This document shows positions 43,685 through 53,302 of a stretch of 64,000 bases of DNA, piece by piece (within the stretch, counting starts at the first letter, position 1; the number at the start of each line of letters is the position of its first letter). Under the pieces are notes generated by a model, which saw only the letters and a program-made list of their open reading frames with translations, had not been told where the DNA came from and ran no database searches. Origin of the DNA: Clostridium sp. UBA4548 (GTDB lineage Bacteria; Bacillota; Clostridia; Clostridiales; Clostridiaceae); NCBI RefSeq assembly GCF_002387895.1, contig NZ_DGLI01000047.1, positions 6,133 through 70,132 of the forward strand, given 5' to 3'. The translations under genes and the position numbers were made by a program.

Positions 43685-45446
43685 TTCTAATAGTAAAAGT
43701 TATAAGATCCATAGTTTAAAAAGGCTTTTGGCATTAACTCTCCCTCACTTTAAAAAAATAGGATTAGCAGCTCTATGTGTATTGCTTGTAAATGCAGCCG
43801 AACTTATAAAACCTTATATCTTAAAGTTAGTTATTGATGATTTTTTAATAAATAAGGCACCTCAGTCTATGTTTTACTCAATTACTTCCATGGGAATTTT
43901 GTATTTTCTTATCGTTGCTTTAGGAGGAATGTTCTCATTTTCCCAAGTAAACTTTATAAATAGTGCAGCCCAGGAAATTATGAAAGACCTAAGAACTAGA
44001 GTATTTAATACAATTCAGCTACTACCATTATCATACCTTGATAAAACCTCATCAGGAAGACTGATTACAAGAGCAACAAATGATGTTGCGGCTTTAAGTG
44101 AAATGTATACTGATGTAATTATTAATTTGTTTAAAGATGTATTTTTATTAATTGGTATTGTATATGCAATGGCAATGCTAGATATTAAATTAGCTTTAAT
44201 TTCAATTTCTTTGGTACCCATAATGTTTTTGTTTGTTTTCTTACTAAAAAATAAAATTAAAAATAATTTTTCTAAGATGAAAAGTTTAATTGGAAGAATA
44301 AATGGCTTTATGGCTGAGAATATATCAGGAATGAAAATCATTCAAATATTTAGAGGGGAAAAAGAAAAAAAACAGGAATTTTTAAAGTTAAATGGTGAGT
44401 ATTTTAAGAGTACTTTGTTTCAAGTAAGGATGAATAGTATATTAAGACCTGCTTCAGATGTGTTTCAAAGTATTTCTGTGGCAATTTTAATTTGGTATGC
44501 TATGGGAAAAATATATAATCAAACCTTGGAAATTGGAGTGCTTTACGCTTTTACAACCTATATTAAACAATTTTTTAATCCAATATCAGATTTAGCAGAT
44601 AACTACACCACTATACAATCAGCATTGGTTTCTGCAGATAGAATTTTTGAATTATTAGATGAGGAAGATACCCTTGAAAATTTAGATCTAGGGAGGTCCA
44701 TGGAGTATATAAATGGAGATATAGAGTTTAGAAATGTTTGGTTTTCTTACAATGCGACGGATTGGATATTAAAAGATGTTAGTTTTACTATAAAAAGGGG
44801 TGAAACCGTTGCCTTTGTAGGTGAAACAGGAGCAGGAAAAACTACTATAATAAGTCTCATAAGTGGATTTTATCCTATTCAAAGAGGGGAAATATTAATA
44901 GATGGTGTAAATATAAATGAAATAAGAAAGAAAGACTTGAGAAGAAATATTTCAGTAGTGTTGCAAGATGTATTTTTGTTCTCAGGTGACATAGCAAAGA
45001 ATATATCATTAAATGATAATATTGATATTGAGATTATAAATAAATCTTTAGAAATAACCTGTGCTTTAGAATTTGTAAACAATCTACCACAGGGTATATA
45101 TTCTCCAGTTATGGAGAGAGGTAGCACTTTTTCAGCTGGGGAAAAGCAATTACTATCCTTTGCTAGAGCTTTAGCTCATAAACCCTCTATATTTATTTTA
45201 GATGAAGCTACAGCAAATATTGATACCCATACTGAGAAGTTAATTCAACAGGTTATTGAAAAGGTATCAAAACACAGAACTACCTTAATCATTGCACATA
45301 GACTTTCTACTATTAGAAATGCAGATAAAATTATAGTTTTAAGTCATGGTAAAATTGTGGAAATGGGGAGTCATAATGAATTAATAAAAGGCAAAGGGTA
45401 TTATAAAAGCATGATTGAAGGAAATAGTTTTAAGGAAGTTATATAG
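43644..45446 (+). CDS. Heterodimeric ABC exporter, consensus subunit
   Basis: A 600-residue half exporter: six membrane segments (about 45-330), then Walker A GETGAGKTT (about 393-401), Q-loop VVLQDVFLF, signature TFSAGEKQLLSFARAL (FSAGE, slightly off LSGGQ) and Walker B IFILDEATANID with the catalytic Glu. The partner site with the degenerate subunit makes the asymmetric pair typical of BmrCD-type exporters, in which one ATP site stays occluded. The start is fixed by AGGGGAGG in the overlap with the preceding gene. Membrane location, drug-type substrate likely but not shown. Confidence 0.9.
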   Translation: MKPIWSNIKTHDNNSNSKSYKIHSLKRLLALTLPHFKKIGLAALCVLLVNAAELIKPYILKLVIDDFLINKAPQSMFYSITSMGILYFLIVALGGMFSFSQVNFINSAAQEIMKDLRTRVFNTIQLLPLSYLDKTSSGRLITRATNDVAALSEMYTDVIINLFKDVFLLIGIVYAMAMLDIKLALISISLVPIMFLFVFLLKNKIKNNFSKMKSLIGRINGFMAENISGMKIIQIFRGEKEKKQEFLKLNGEYFKSTLFQVRMNSILRPASDVFQSISVAILIWYAMGKIYNQTLEIGVLYAFTTYIKQFFNPISDLADNYTTIQSALVSADRIFELLDEEDTLENLDLGRSMEYINGDIEFRNVWFSYNATDWILKDVSFTIKRGETVAFVGETGAGKTTIISLISGFYPIQRGEILIDGVNINEIRKKDLRRNISVVLQDVFLFSGDIAKNISLNDNIDIEIINKSLEITCALEFVNNLPQGIYSPVMERGSTFSAGEKQLLSFARALAHKPSIFILDEATANIDTHTEKLIQQVIEKVSKHRTTLIIAHRLSTIRNADKIIVLSHGKIVEMGSHNELIKGKGYYKSMIEGNSFKEVI

Positions 45447-45567
45447 TAAAGGATAATATAAGTAAATAAAGTCATGTGCTAAATAATTTAATAATAAAGG
45501 TGTAAACATTAATGCTGTAGTCAGATTTAGAGAAGAAATTAAAAAATGTGTAAAAATACAAAAAATT

Positions 45568-45600
45568 AAAAGCCATCACAATGAAGGCTTTTGATTTTTT
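45568..45600. terminator. Bidirectional terminator
   Basis: AAAAGCC/GGCTTTT (45568-45574, 45586-45592) with an 11-nt loop, T-run on both sides: ends the exporter genes on plus and tRNA-Gly on minus. Confidence 0.75.
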
Positions 45601-45608
45601 AAAATTAT

Positions 45609-45682
45609 TGGAGCAGGTGAAGGGAATCGAACCCTCGCCATTAGCTTGGGAAGCTAATGTACTACCATTATACTACACCTGC
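45609..45682 (-). tRNA. tRNA-Gly (anticodon TCC)
   Basis: Read on the minus strand: acceptor GCAGGTG/CACCTGC, anticodon arm TTAGC-TTCCCAA-GCTAA giving TCC, T arm GAGGG-TTCGATT-CCCTT, discriminator T and encoded CCA. It is single, with its own promoter upstream. Confidence 0.96.
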
Positions 45683-45726
45683 ATGAATTATTTTGATTAA
45701 GTTAACGGTAGCTTGGACACAATTTA

Positions 45727-45754
45727 ATTATAGCATATATCCATAAAATGTAAA
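45727..45754 (-). promoter_or_regulatory. Promoter of tRNA-Gly
   Basis: On the minus strand TTTACA (plus 45749-45754), 16-base spacer, TATAAT (plus 45727-45732), about 45 bases upstream of the tRNA. The remaining bases to 46002 hold only the RNase J promoter region. Confidence 0.65.
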
Positions 45755-46002
45755 GCTATTTCTATAAACTATAAAAAAATAATTTTAAAATTTTAATTAA
45801 GTTATTATCAGAGGTTGAAAGTTTCGTGGAAGAAAAGTTGAAATAAAAATAAACATTATTAGTAGTAAAAGAATTAAAATTGCAACTATAACATAAAATA
45901 AAATAAAAGTTATAGGTTGATTTTAAAAATGAATACTTTAAATAGTATTTTGTGAAAAATGAAATAAAAATTATTTAATAAAAAACTAAAGAGGTGAAAA
46001 AA

Positions 46003-47667
46003 GTGGAGGAAAATGGAAATGTAAAAATTATTCCCTTAGGAGGGCTTGGAGAAATAGGAAAGAATATAACAGCCTTTGAGTATAAGGATGAAATTATCGT
46101 TATAGACTGTGGCATATCCTTTCCAGAAGAAGAGATGTATGGTGTTGATTTAGTTATTCCAGACATCACTTATTTACTAAATAATAAAGAAAAGGTTAAA
46201 GCAATTTTTATTACTCATGGTCATGAGGATCATATTGGGTCTTTGCCTTATATTTTGAAACAACTTAATGTTCCAGTGTATGGCACTAGGTTAACTTTAG
46301 GGATAATTGAAAATAAACTTAAGGAACATGATATACTACAAGAATGTAAGCTTAATGGAGTAGAAGCAGGACAGATAGTCAAATTGAAAAATTTAAATGT
46401 GGAATTTATAAGAAATACTCATAGTATAGCAGATTCTTGCTCTATTGCAATTCACACACCAGTAGGAATTATATTACATACTGGAGATTTTAAGATAGAT
46501 TATACACCAATTGATGGAAAAGTTATGGATTTAGAACGAATATCAGCTCTTGGAAGAAAAGGCGTACTTCTTCTAATGGCTGACAGTACTAACGTACAAC
46601 GGCAGGGACACACAATATCTGAGCGGTCCATAGGAGAAACTTTAAATAGAGTTATTTCTGGAGCAAGAGGAAGAGTTATAGTAGCTACCTTTGCTTCAAA
46701 CATCCATAGAATGCAGCAAATAATAAATGCTTCAATGCAATATGGTAGGAAAGTAGCTTTTAGCGGTAGAAGTATGGAGAATATATCACAAGTAGCTATG
46801 GAGCTTGGATATCTCCATATACCTGAAGGTCAAGTTATAAAAACTGAGGAAATATATGATTATCCTAATGAAAAAGTTACTATAATTACAACTGGAAGTC
46901 AGGGAGAGCCTATGGCTGCACTAGCGAGAATAGCTTTTTCTACCCATAGAAAGATTAAGTTAGAACCAAATGACTTGTTTATTATTTCGGCCTCACCAAT
47001 TCCAGGAAATGAAAAACTCATTTCAAGAGTAATTAACGAATTATTTAGAAAAGGTGCAGATGTAATTTATGAAGATTTAGAAGAAGTTCACGTTTCAGGT
47101 CATGCTTATCAAGAAGAATTAAAACTGATTCATACTTTAGTGCATCCGAAGTTCTTTATGCCTGTTCATGGAGAGTACAGACATCTGAAACATCATACCG
47201 AGCTTGCGGTAAAATTGGGAATGAATAGAGAAGATATCTTTGCTTTAGAGACTGGGGATGTATTAGAAATATCAGAAAATGAAGCAAAGGTAACTGGAAA
47301 GGTAAAAACTGGGTCCGTATTTGTAGATGGTATTGGAGTTGGAGATGTAGGCACTGTAGTTCTAAGAGATAGAAAACACTTAGCTCAAGATGGAATGGTT
47401 ACAGTGGTTGCAACTATAGAAAAAGAATCCTTTAGTCTTATTGCTGGTCCAGATATAATTACAAGAGGGTTTGTATACGCTAAGGAGTCAGAAGAATTGA
47501 TTAATGAAATAAAAGAAATAGCAAGAATAGAGCTTGAAAGCTGCTTAGATAGAAAGATTATTGAGTGGTATGTTTTAAAAGCTAATATGAAGTCAGCTAT
47601 TGAAAAGTATTTATTTGAGAAAACTAAGAGAAGGCCAACTATACTACCAATTATCATGGAAATTTAA
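46003..47667 (+). CDS. rnj: Ribonuclease J
   Basis: A 554-residue MBL/beta-CASP ribonuclease. The metallo-beta-lactamase motif is ITHGHEDHIGSLPYIL (about residue 70), followed by HTGDFKID, MADSTN, and the beta-CASP block GRVIVATFASNIHRMQQII, with the terminal MPVHGEYRHL and VDGIGVGDVG domain that dimerises. It would be a 5'-3' exo- and endonuclease for mRNA turnover and rRNA maturation. Start 46003 (GTG) is chosen because AGAGG lies 8 bases before it; a GTG at 45994 overlaps the ribosome binding site itself. It stands alone, with a terminator after it. Confidence 0.95.
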   Translation: MEENGNVKIIPLGGLGEIGKNITAFEYKDEIIVIDCGISFPEEEMYGVDLVIPDITYLLNNKEKVKAIFITHGHEDHIGSLPYILKQLNVPVYGTRLTLGIIENKLKEHDILQECKLNGVEAGQIVKLKNLNVEFIRNTHSIADSCSIAIHTPVGIILHTGDFKIDYTPIDGKVMDLERISALGRKGVLLLMADSTNVQRQGHTISERSIGETLNRVISGARGRVIVATFASNIHRMQQIINASMQYGRKVAFSGRSMENISQVAMELGYLHIPEGQVIKTEEIYDYPNEKVTIITTGSQGEPMAALARIAFSTHRKIKLEPNDLFIISASPIPGNEKLISRVINELFRKGADVIYEDLEEVHVSGHAYQEELKLIHTLVHPKFFMPVHGEYRHLKHHTELAVKLGMNREDIFALETGDVLEISENEAKVTGKVKTGSVFVDGIGVGDVGTVVLRDRKHLAQDGMVTVVATIEKESFSLIAGPDIITRGFVYAKESEELINEIKEIARIELESCLDRKIIEWYVLKANMKSAIEKYLFEKTKRRPTILPIIMEI

Positions 47668-47781
47668 AAAAGGTATTTTAGTCAGTAGAGTAAATTTGAT
47701 TTTAGTAAGTGTGAGAGCGGTTTTATTAGATAATAGGCATGGAAAGAGAATTAAAGATAAGGTTTTCAATGTCAAAAATGC

Positions 47782-47825
47782 AAATAACTATAGTGCTTTT
47801 GGCTTAAAGTGCTATAGTTATTTAT
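47782..47825 (+). terminator. Terminator downstream of the RNase J gene
   Basis: AAATAACTATAG pairs perfectly with CTATAGTTATTT (47782-47793, 47812-47823), inner CTTT/AAAG, then ATTATAA. It lies 115 bases after the stop. Confidence 0.7.
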
Positions 47826-47899
47826 TATAAATATTAATTTTTTTTATAAAATATTATTAGAACAATATAAAAGCTTCAAGTTATTGGTGAAAATAACCA

Positions 47900-48769
47900 T
47901 CATATATCTTGTAAATCAAAATTTTTAATGAAATTAACAAATGCGTTAACTACATTTAAATTTAAAACTTCCTTTTCGTAAAACAACCAAGTTTTTCTTA
48001 TTATAGGAGTTCCGTTTTTATTAATCAAATTAATTATGTGTAAATCATTTAAATTACTTACCACAAGCCTAGGCATAATTCCATAACCTAGGTCATTGAT
48101 GACCATTTCCTTACAAGTTTCAAGTTGATCAACATTCATACTTACTAATGGACCGCTAGTAAAGTTGTCAGCCCACCAATTGTCAATTAATGACTTTAAT
48201 AAATGATCTGTTTGATAATCTATTCTAGGAAGGTTAGGAAGATTTTCTAACTCGATGTTATTTTTTGAAACAACACATATATTCTCTTCGAACAATAGGT
48301 GTTTTTCGCACTTCCAGTTATAATCTCCTCGAACAAAACCAAGATGAATATCTTTATTAGCCAACATGTTAACTATATCGCTACTCCAATCTGTAATTAT
48401 TTTAAACTCAACTTTAGGATATTTAGTTTTAAAAAGTTTTAATAAAGCGGGAAGCTTGTGTTTCATCATAAAACGAGATACGCCTAGTTTCAATGTTCCT
48501 ACCACATCATTATCCATATTCCAAAGGGTTTCTTTTGCTTTTTCTATTTTTAGTAATATCTCATTAGCACATTGATATAAGTATTCTCCTTGAGGGGTAA
48601 AGCATACACCTCTTCTTCCTCTTGTTACAATATTTACACCAAACTCTTTTTCCATTTGTTTTAGCCTATTAGTTAGTGCTGGTTGGGAGATATATAAAGT
48701 TTCAGCGGCTTTAGTTATATTTTTTTTATCATATAAAACTTTAAGAATAAGCCAGTCTCTATTGTCCAT
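47900..48769 (-). CDS. LysR-family transcription regulator
   Basis: A 289-residue LysR protein. The N-terminal winged HTH (residues 1-60) reads LKVLYDKKNITKAAETLYISQPALTNRLKQMEKEFG, and the effector-binding domain (about 90-285) follows in the periplasmic-binding-protein-like fold with VGTLKLGVSRFMMKHKLP. It is divergent from an AbrB-like membrane protein gene, which is its likely target, since LysR regulators usually control the divergent neighbour. A dyad (TATTAAT-AAGAC-ATTAATA, 48960-48978) lies in the intergenic region and is a candidate binding site. The effector is unknown. Confidence 0.9.
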   Translation of the reverse strand: MDNRDWLILKVLYDKKNITKAAETLYISQPALTNRLKQMEKEFGVNIVTRGRRGVCFTPQGEYLYQCANEILLKIEKAKETLWNMDNDVVGTLKLGVSRFMMKHKLPALLKLFKTKYPKVEFKIITDWSSDIVNMLANKDIHLGFVRGDYNWKCEKHLLFEENICVVSKNNIELENLPNLPRIDYQTDHLLKSLIDNWWADNFTSGPLVSMNVDQLETCKEMVINDLGYGIMPRLVVSNLNDLHIINLINKNGTPIIRKTWLFYEKEVLNLNVVNAFVNFIKNFDLQDI

Positions 48770-49104
48770 TTCCTTCCTCCAATTTAGGTATAAGATTTTT
48801 TTATGGTTATTTATAATAAAATATTATTTTATTTATTTCTAATAATATACTAAACTTAATATAAATTGGTCAAGGACTAAGGTTATTTAGTTCATTAGTA
48901 TCCATAGAATTTTTTTATAAACTTATTATGCTGAAAATTAGGTTTGAAGTGTTGTATCATATTAATAAGACATTAATAAACCACTATTATATTATGTGGT
49001 TACTTCATTCTAGATAAAGGACTAAAATGATTTTATCTATTTTGTTGTATAGGTTAGAATTGAAGAACATTAATGATTTTAGTTGTTAGAAAAGGGGATT
49101 AGTT
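48770..49104. promoter_or_regulatory. Divergent promoter region of LysR and AbrB-like genes
   Basis: A 335-base AT-rich region with the dyad TATTAAT-N5-ATTAATA (48960-48978) about 125 bases upstream of the AbrB-like gene. The spacing resembles a LysR T-N11-A type site. No other gene is seen. Confidence 0.45.
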
Positions 49105-49602
49105 ATGGAAAAGATAATATATACGTTAGTTATTGCAGCTGTTGGTGGTTATATAGGAATTAAGCTAAAGATACCTGCAGGAGCACTGATTGGGGCAATG
49201 GTATTTGTAGCTGCCTATAATATAAAAACCTCACAAGGTTATATACCAAGAGATTTCAAGTTAGTAGCGCAGATTGTTGTTGGGGGAATGCTTGGATTAA
49301 ACTTTAATATGGAAGCCATATCAGCATTGAAGAAATTGATATTGCCCTCTATTGTGTTGGTGATTGGATTAACTATATTTAGTTTATTGTTAGGAATTTT
49401 AATACATAAAATTACGGGTCTAGATTTAGTTACTGCCTTATTCAGTAGCTCCCCAGGAGGACTTACTGATATGTCACTATTGTCTGAAGCATATGGAGCT
49501 CAGACACATATAGTAGCATTGATGCATCTAATACGACTTACCACAGTAATAACTATTTTTCCAATAATAATTAAGTTTTTAAAAGAGCATTTTTTATCCT
49601 GA
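49105..49602 (+). CDS. AbrB-family membrane protein (single repeat)
   Basis: A 165-residue membrane protein with about five hydrophobic segments. It carries the AbrB duplication-family hallmarks: LKIPAGALIGAMVFV near the N terminus and SSSPGGLTDMSLLSEAYGAQTHIVALMHLIRL near residue 113-145. Typical AbrB (YwhC/Gdu-like) proteins are about 350 residues with two such repeats, so this is a half-length, one-repeat form that may dimerise. Function of the family is not established, with suggested transport roles. It starts with AAAGGGGA 9 bases before ATG and is divergent from the LysR gene. Confidence 0.75.
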   Translation: MEKIIYTLVIAAVGGYIGIKLKIPAGALIGAMVFVAAYNIKTSQGYIPRDFKLVAQIVVGGMLGLNFNMEAISALKKLILPSIVLVIGLTIFSLLLGILIHKITGLDLVTALFSSSPGGLTDMSLLSEAYGAQTHIVALMHLIRLTTVITIFPIIIKFLKEHFLS

Positions 49603-49761
49603 AATCCATAAAGACACAATGTATTTAATATGAGATTAAGGAATGTTTTTACTTAGGTTTATAATTTATATTTAATGCTTGAAGCATATTTCTTCGATTC
49701 TAAGGACAGTAAGGAGTAGTTTAAGAAATATATTTACAATAAGTAAAATAAAATTATAAGA

Positions 49762-49797
49762 AGCTAGTGCTTACATTGAAAAAAGTAAGCACTAGCT
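49762..49797. terminator. Terminator after the response regulator gene
   Basis: Perfect 13-bp stem AGCTAGTGCTTAC/GTAAGCACTAGCT (49762-49774, 49785-49797) with a 10-nt loop, beginning exactly at the response-regulator stop on the minus strand; T-rich tail on minus. Confidence 0.85.
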
Positions 49798-50490
49798 CTA
49801 AATAGAAAATTGATATCCAATTCCCCAAATAGTTTTAATATACTTAGGTTTGCTAGGATTATCTTCGATTTTATTTCTTAAATATTTCATGTAAACCATA
49901 ATGCTATTATAGTCCACATCATTATTATTCCATATATTTTCATAAAGTTCTTCCTTGGTAAACACTTGATTCGGATTTTCCATAAAGAATTTTATAAGCT
50001 TAATTTCTTTTGAAGATAACTTTATTTCTAAATCATTTTTATAAAATTTATAACCATTTAAATCAAATCTAAAAGGCCCATGAACTAAACTCATAGCGAA
50101 AGTATTTTTGTTTAAAATTTCTTCACGTCTTTTGAGTTGAGATTTTACTTGAGCACCAAGGACTGAAGGGCTGAAAGGTTTTGTTATATAACTATCCGCG
50201 CCAATGTTTAATCCTCGGATAATATCTTCATCTTCTCTTTTTCCACTGAGAAATATAATTGGTAATTGTAAGTTGGAATTTCTAATAGTTTGAGCAACTT
50301 CATAACCAGAGATTCCATCCATCAATATATCTAATATAATTAAGTCAAAGTCAGTATTAGCTACCATTTCAAGCCCTTCCTCGCCGTTTTCTGCTTGATA
50401 AACTAACATACCCTCCAAAGTAAGAGTTCTGTAGATTAGTTTTCTAATAGCTTCTTCATCTTCTACAATAAGAATTTTTGCTTTTCCCAT
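49798..50490 (-). CDS. OmpR/PhoB-type response regulator
   Basis: A 230-residue two-domain regulator. Receiver domain (1-120): acidic pocket KILIVEDEEAIRK, phospho-Asp in LIILDILMDG (about 51-54), Thr/Ser and Lys switch in IFLSG and ITKPFSP. C-terminal winged helix (130-228): KIKLSSKEIKLIKFFMENPNQVFTKEELYENIW and the recognition helix plus YIKTIWGIGYQF. Members of this class bind direct repeats. It is divergent from the hybrid sensor kinase gene, with 325 bases between. Phased 11-bp direct repeats before the citrate transporter gene are likely binding sites for it. Confidence 0.93.
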   Translation of the reverse strand: MGKAKILIVEDEEAIRKLIYRTLTLEGMLVYQAENGEEGLEMVANTDFDLIILDILMDGISGYEVAQTIRNSNLQLPIIFLSGKREDEDIIRGLNIGADSYITKPFSPSVLGAQVKSQLKRREEILNKNTFAMSLVHGPFRFDLNGYKFYKNDLEIKLSSKEIKLIKFFMENPNQVFTKEELYENIWNNNDVDYNSIMVYMKYLRNKIEDNPSKPKYIKTIWGIGYQFSI

Positions 50491-50815
50491 ATTTCCTCCA
50501 TAATGCTAATAACTTACACAAGGTAAGTATATAAACTATTTAGAATTAAATTTATATAAAGAATTTAAGCTAATTATAATAAATAATATGCAAGAAAATC
50601 AATATCATTTTATAGATAAGAGATTATTAATCCTAAAGCAAAAGCATTGTTGTGAATTAAATTGCAATTTGGTATATTGTTTTTAAACTTATTATTTGCT
50701 CTTCTTTGCATTTAATGCTTGAGTATAAATAATTAATACAATTAATTATACTTATAATTAAAATGTAAATAAGCAATGCATAATATAAATAATTAATTCT
50801 TTGGAGGTACTACTG
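50491..50815. promoter_or_regulatory. Divergent promoter region with a 9-bp palindrome
   Basis: ATAATTAAT-ACA-ATTAATTAT (50729-50749) is a perfect inverted repeat about 70 bases before the sensor-kinase start. The remaining stretch is AT-rich with no gene. Confidence 0.4.
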
Positions 50816-53032
50816 GTGATTACAATGCTAAAAGGAAAAAATTTAACAAGAAAAAAGAAAATAAGACTATTAGTTGGAATTATACTAGTAATTATTCTAA
50901 GTACACTGACTTATTTTACATATAGGCAATACGAGAAGACAATTGTATTACAACAGCAGCAAAATATGCTTGGAATTTCCAGGTCTATATCACGGAGCAT
51001 AGAGCTATTTATCAATGACATTAAAGATAGCATGAAAATTATTACCTTAGATACTGAACTTATTGGGAAAGCCTCTCTTATAGAAAAGGAAAGTTATAGC
51101 GTAAAACTGAAGGCCTATTATGAAGCTCAGAAAGAATCTATTGATGGAGTTTATATTTTTGATAAAGATGGAAAAATGGTTACTAAATATCCAGAGGATC
51201 CAAGGACTATAAAAAATCATGTTCAAGCAAATGTTGATTATGTTATTTCTAGTAAGAAAGCCTATATTGCTAATCCTTATTTAGATGAAGAAAAAAATGA
51301 GTTTATGCTGTATATTTATGAGCCAATTTTCAATGAAAATGACTTTAAAGGAGTATTATCTGTAAGCATAAGCCTTGATGCTATTTATAATAAATTGATT
51401 CGACCAGTAAAAATTGGAGAAAAGGGATACGCACTGGTTAAGGATCAGTATGGAATTATAATAATGCATAATGTAAAAGAACAAGTTGGTATGGATGTTA
51501 TTGAAACAAGAAAGCATTTATATCCAGAATTAGACTTTAAAGAATTAGAAGAACTCATTGATGCGCAACTTGAGGGAGAAGAAGGAACAGCTATTTATCA
51601 TTCTTATTGGTGGGCGGAAAGTTCACTAAAAAAAGCAAAGAAACTGAATGCATATACCCCTGTGAGATTAGGTGATTATTTTTGGGTAGTAGCATTAACC
51701 ATGTCTTATGATGAAGTACAAGAACCTATTAATAAATTTTTAGGACAGATTATAATAATTGCTATTTTAATAACTGTTATTATATCAATATTTATAACTA
51801 TTCTCATTAAAATGAAAAAAAATAAAGAGGAACTAGAAAAAGAAACAAAGTATTTAAAGATGCTAAATGAAGCCTCAGAGCAACTTAGGGAGAAGGAAGC
51901 TGAAATATATCATTCTAATAAACTTAAAATGGTAGGAACCTTTGCAGGAGGAATAGCACATGATATCAATAATTTATTGACGCCAATATTAGGCTATTCA
52001 GAACTTCTACTTATGAGGTTACCTAAGGATAGTGAATATTATGAGGATGTGGAAGAAATATTGAAAGCTTCTGAGAAAGGTAAGGATCTAATTGAACAGA
52101 TTTTAGTATTTAGCAGAAATGATAAGAACATAACTAAAGTAGAGCCTATTAATATAAATCAGGTTACTAAAGAAACTGTAAAGCTTATTAAGACAGTTAT
52201 TCCTAAGAATATAATAATTAAAGAGAATATACAAGAAAATTGTGGTTACGTAGATGCAAATTTCACTCATATCCACCAAGTTATATTTAATTTATGCACT
52301 AATGCATATCAAGCAATAAAACACATGGATGGAGTATTAGAAATATCATTAAAAAGAGTGGAAGGCACAGGGCTAAATAAGGTAAGAAAGGATTCCTTTT
52401 ATGCAGAGTTAGTAATTAAAGACAACGGCTGTGGAATGGATGAAGAAACTCAACAACGAATATTTGAACCTTTTTTTACTACAAAAACTGTTGGTGAAGG
52501 TACGGGGTTGGGATTATTCGTAGTTAAAAATATAGTAGATAAATACGGAGGCATAATAACTGTTGAAAGTGAATTAGGAAAAGGAAGTTTTTTTAAAGTA
52601 TATTTGCCTTTAATTTATGTGAAGCAAGAATATAATGATATCAAAGCAGAGGAATCTTATGAGGGACAAAAGATTTTAATTGTTGATGATAATGAAAAGG
52701 TTATTAAGGTGTTAAAAAAAGGGTTAGAACACCTAGGTTACTGTGTAGTTTCAGAAACAGACCCTACAAAAGCTTTAGAAGTAATCAAATATAATTATAA
52801 AAATATAGATTTAGTTATTACTGATTATATGATGCCAAACATTAGTGGAAGTGAATTGGCATATAAAATTAAGGATATAGAAAAAAATATTCCTATAATA
52901 CTTATCAGTGGATATATGGATGAAAATCAAATGGACATAGATAAAGATATAAAAGTAGATGCTTATATTTCCAAACCTATAGAAATTAGTAAACTATCAA
53001 AAATAATAAAAAAACTATTGGTTAAATCATAA
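50816..53032 (+). CDS. Hybrid sensor histidine kinase (dCache, HisKA, HATPase, receiver)
   Basis: A 738-residue protein. Membrane segment about 18-38, extracytoplasmic dCache-like sensor (about 50-305) with YIFDKDGKMV and NPYLDEEKNEFMLYIYEPI, second membrane segment about 312-336, then HisKA with the phospho-acceptor His in GGIAHDINNLLTPILGYSELLL (about 378), HATPase with NGCGMDEETQQRIFEPFFTTK and GTGLGL, and a C-terminal receiver with phospho-Asp in DLVITDYMMPNISG (about 668). Start is GTG 50816, since GGAGG lies 8 bases before it. It is divergent from an OmpR-type regulator and adjacent to the citrate genes, so it probably senses citrate or a related acid; ligand is inferred. No Hpt protein is nearby. 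Confidence 0.92.
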   Translation: MITMLKGKNLTRKKKIRLLVGIILVIILSTLTYFTYRQYEKTIVLQQQQNMLGISRSISRSIELFINDIKDSMKIITLDTELIGKASLIEKESYSVKLKAYYEAQKESIDGVYIFDKDGKMVTKYPEDPRTIKNHVQANVDYVISSKKAYIANPYLDEEKNEFMLYIYEPIFNENDFKGVLSVSISLDAIYNKLIRPVKIGEKGYALVKDQYGIIIMHNVKEQVGMDVIETRKHLYPELDFKELEELIDAQLEGEEGTAIYHSYWWAESSLKKAKKLNAYTPVRLGDYFWVVALTMSYDEVQEPINKFLGQIIIIAILITVIISIFITILIKMKKNKEELEKETKYLKMLNEASEQLREKEAEIYHSNKLKMVGTFAGGIAHDINNLLTPILGYSELLLMRLPKDSEYYEDVEEILKASEKGKDLIEQILVFSRNDKNITKVEPININQVTKETVKLIKTVIPKNIIIKENIQENCGYVDANFTHIHQVIFNLCTNAYQAIKHMDGVLEISLKRVEGTGLNKVRKDSFYAELVIKDNGCGMDEETQQRIFEPFFTTKTVGEGTGLGLFVVKNIVDKYGGIITVESELGKGSFFKVYLPLIYVKQEYNDIKAEESYEGQKILIVDDNEKVIKVLKKGLEHLGYCVVSETDPTKALEVIKYNYKNIDLVITDYMMPNISGSELAYKIKDIEKNIPIILISGYMDENQMDIDKDIKVDAYISKPIEISKLSKIIKKLLVKS

Positions 53033-53127
53033 ATAGTATTTTATATCTTACAAAGAATTAAAAGTTTATGAGTGGTTTGATATGATAAAAAATGTGAAAC
53101 TCCATATTTTTCCAACCGTAAAATAAA

Positions 53128-53255
53128 TTTTAAGAACATTTAAATTTATTCTTAAGACTACTTTTAAGCTTACAAGTTTAAGTAAATTAAATATGTAAAA
53201 AAATAGAAAATACTATTTTAAGATTATTTTAAGATTACTTTAATATTACTTTAAG
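53128..53255 (+). promoter_or_regulatory. Phased 11-bp direct repeats upstream of citrate transporter (regulator boxes)
   Basis: A heptamer like TTTTAAG recurs at 53216, 53227, 53238 and 53249 with exactly 11-bp spacing (TTTTAAG, TTTTAAG, CTTTAAT, CTTTAAG). A second cluster is at 53128, 53139 and 53150, then at 53162 with a 12-bp step; 53128 and 53216 are 88 bp apart, so both clusters are on the same helical face. OmpR/PhoB-class regulators bind such 11-bp direct repeats. The gap of 368 bases holds this, the promoter and the cre site. Confidence 0.65.
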
Positions 53256-53302
53256 AATTTAAAAAAAATTACAAAAATTGAAGGAAAATAACAAAAAACT
53301 TG

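Noticed and set aside
47600..47830. 76-codon plus-strand frame overlapping the RNase J 3' end
   Set aside because: It lies mostly inside RNase J in another frame, has no ribosome binding site, and its end falls in the terminator hairpin.
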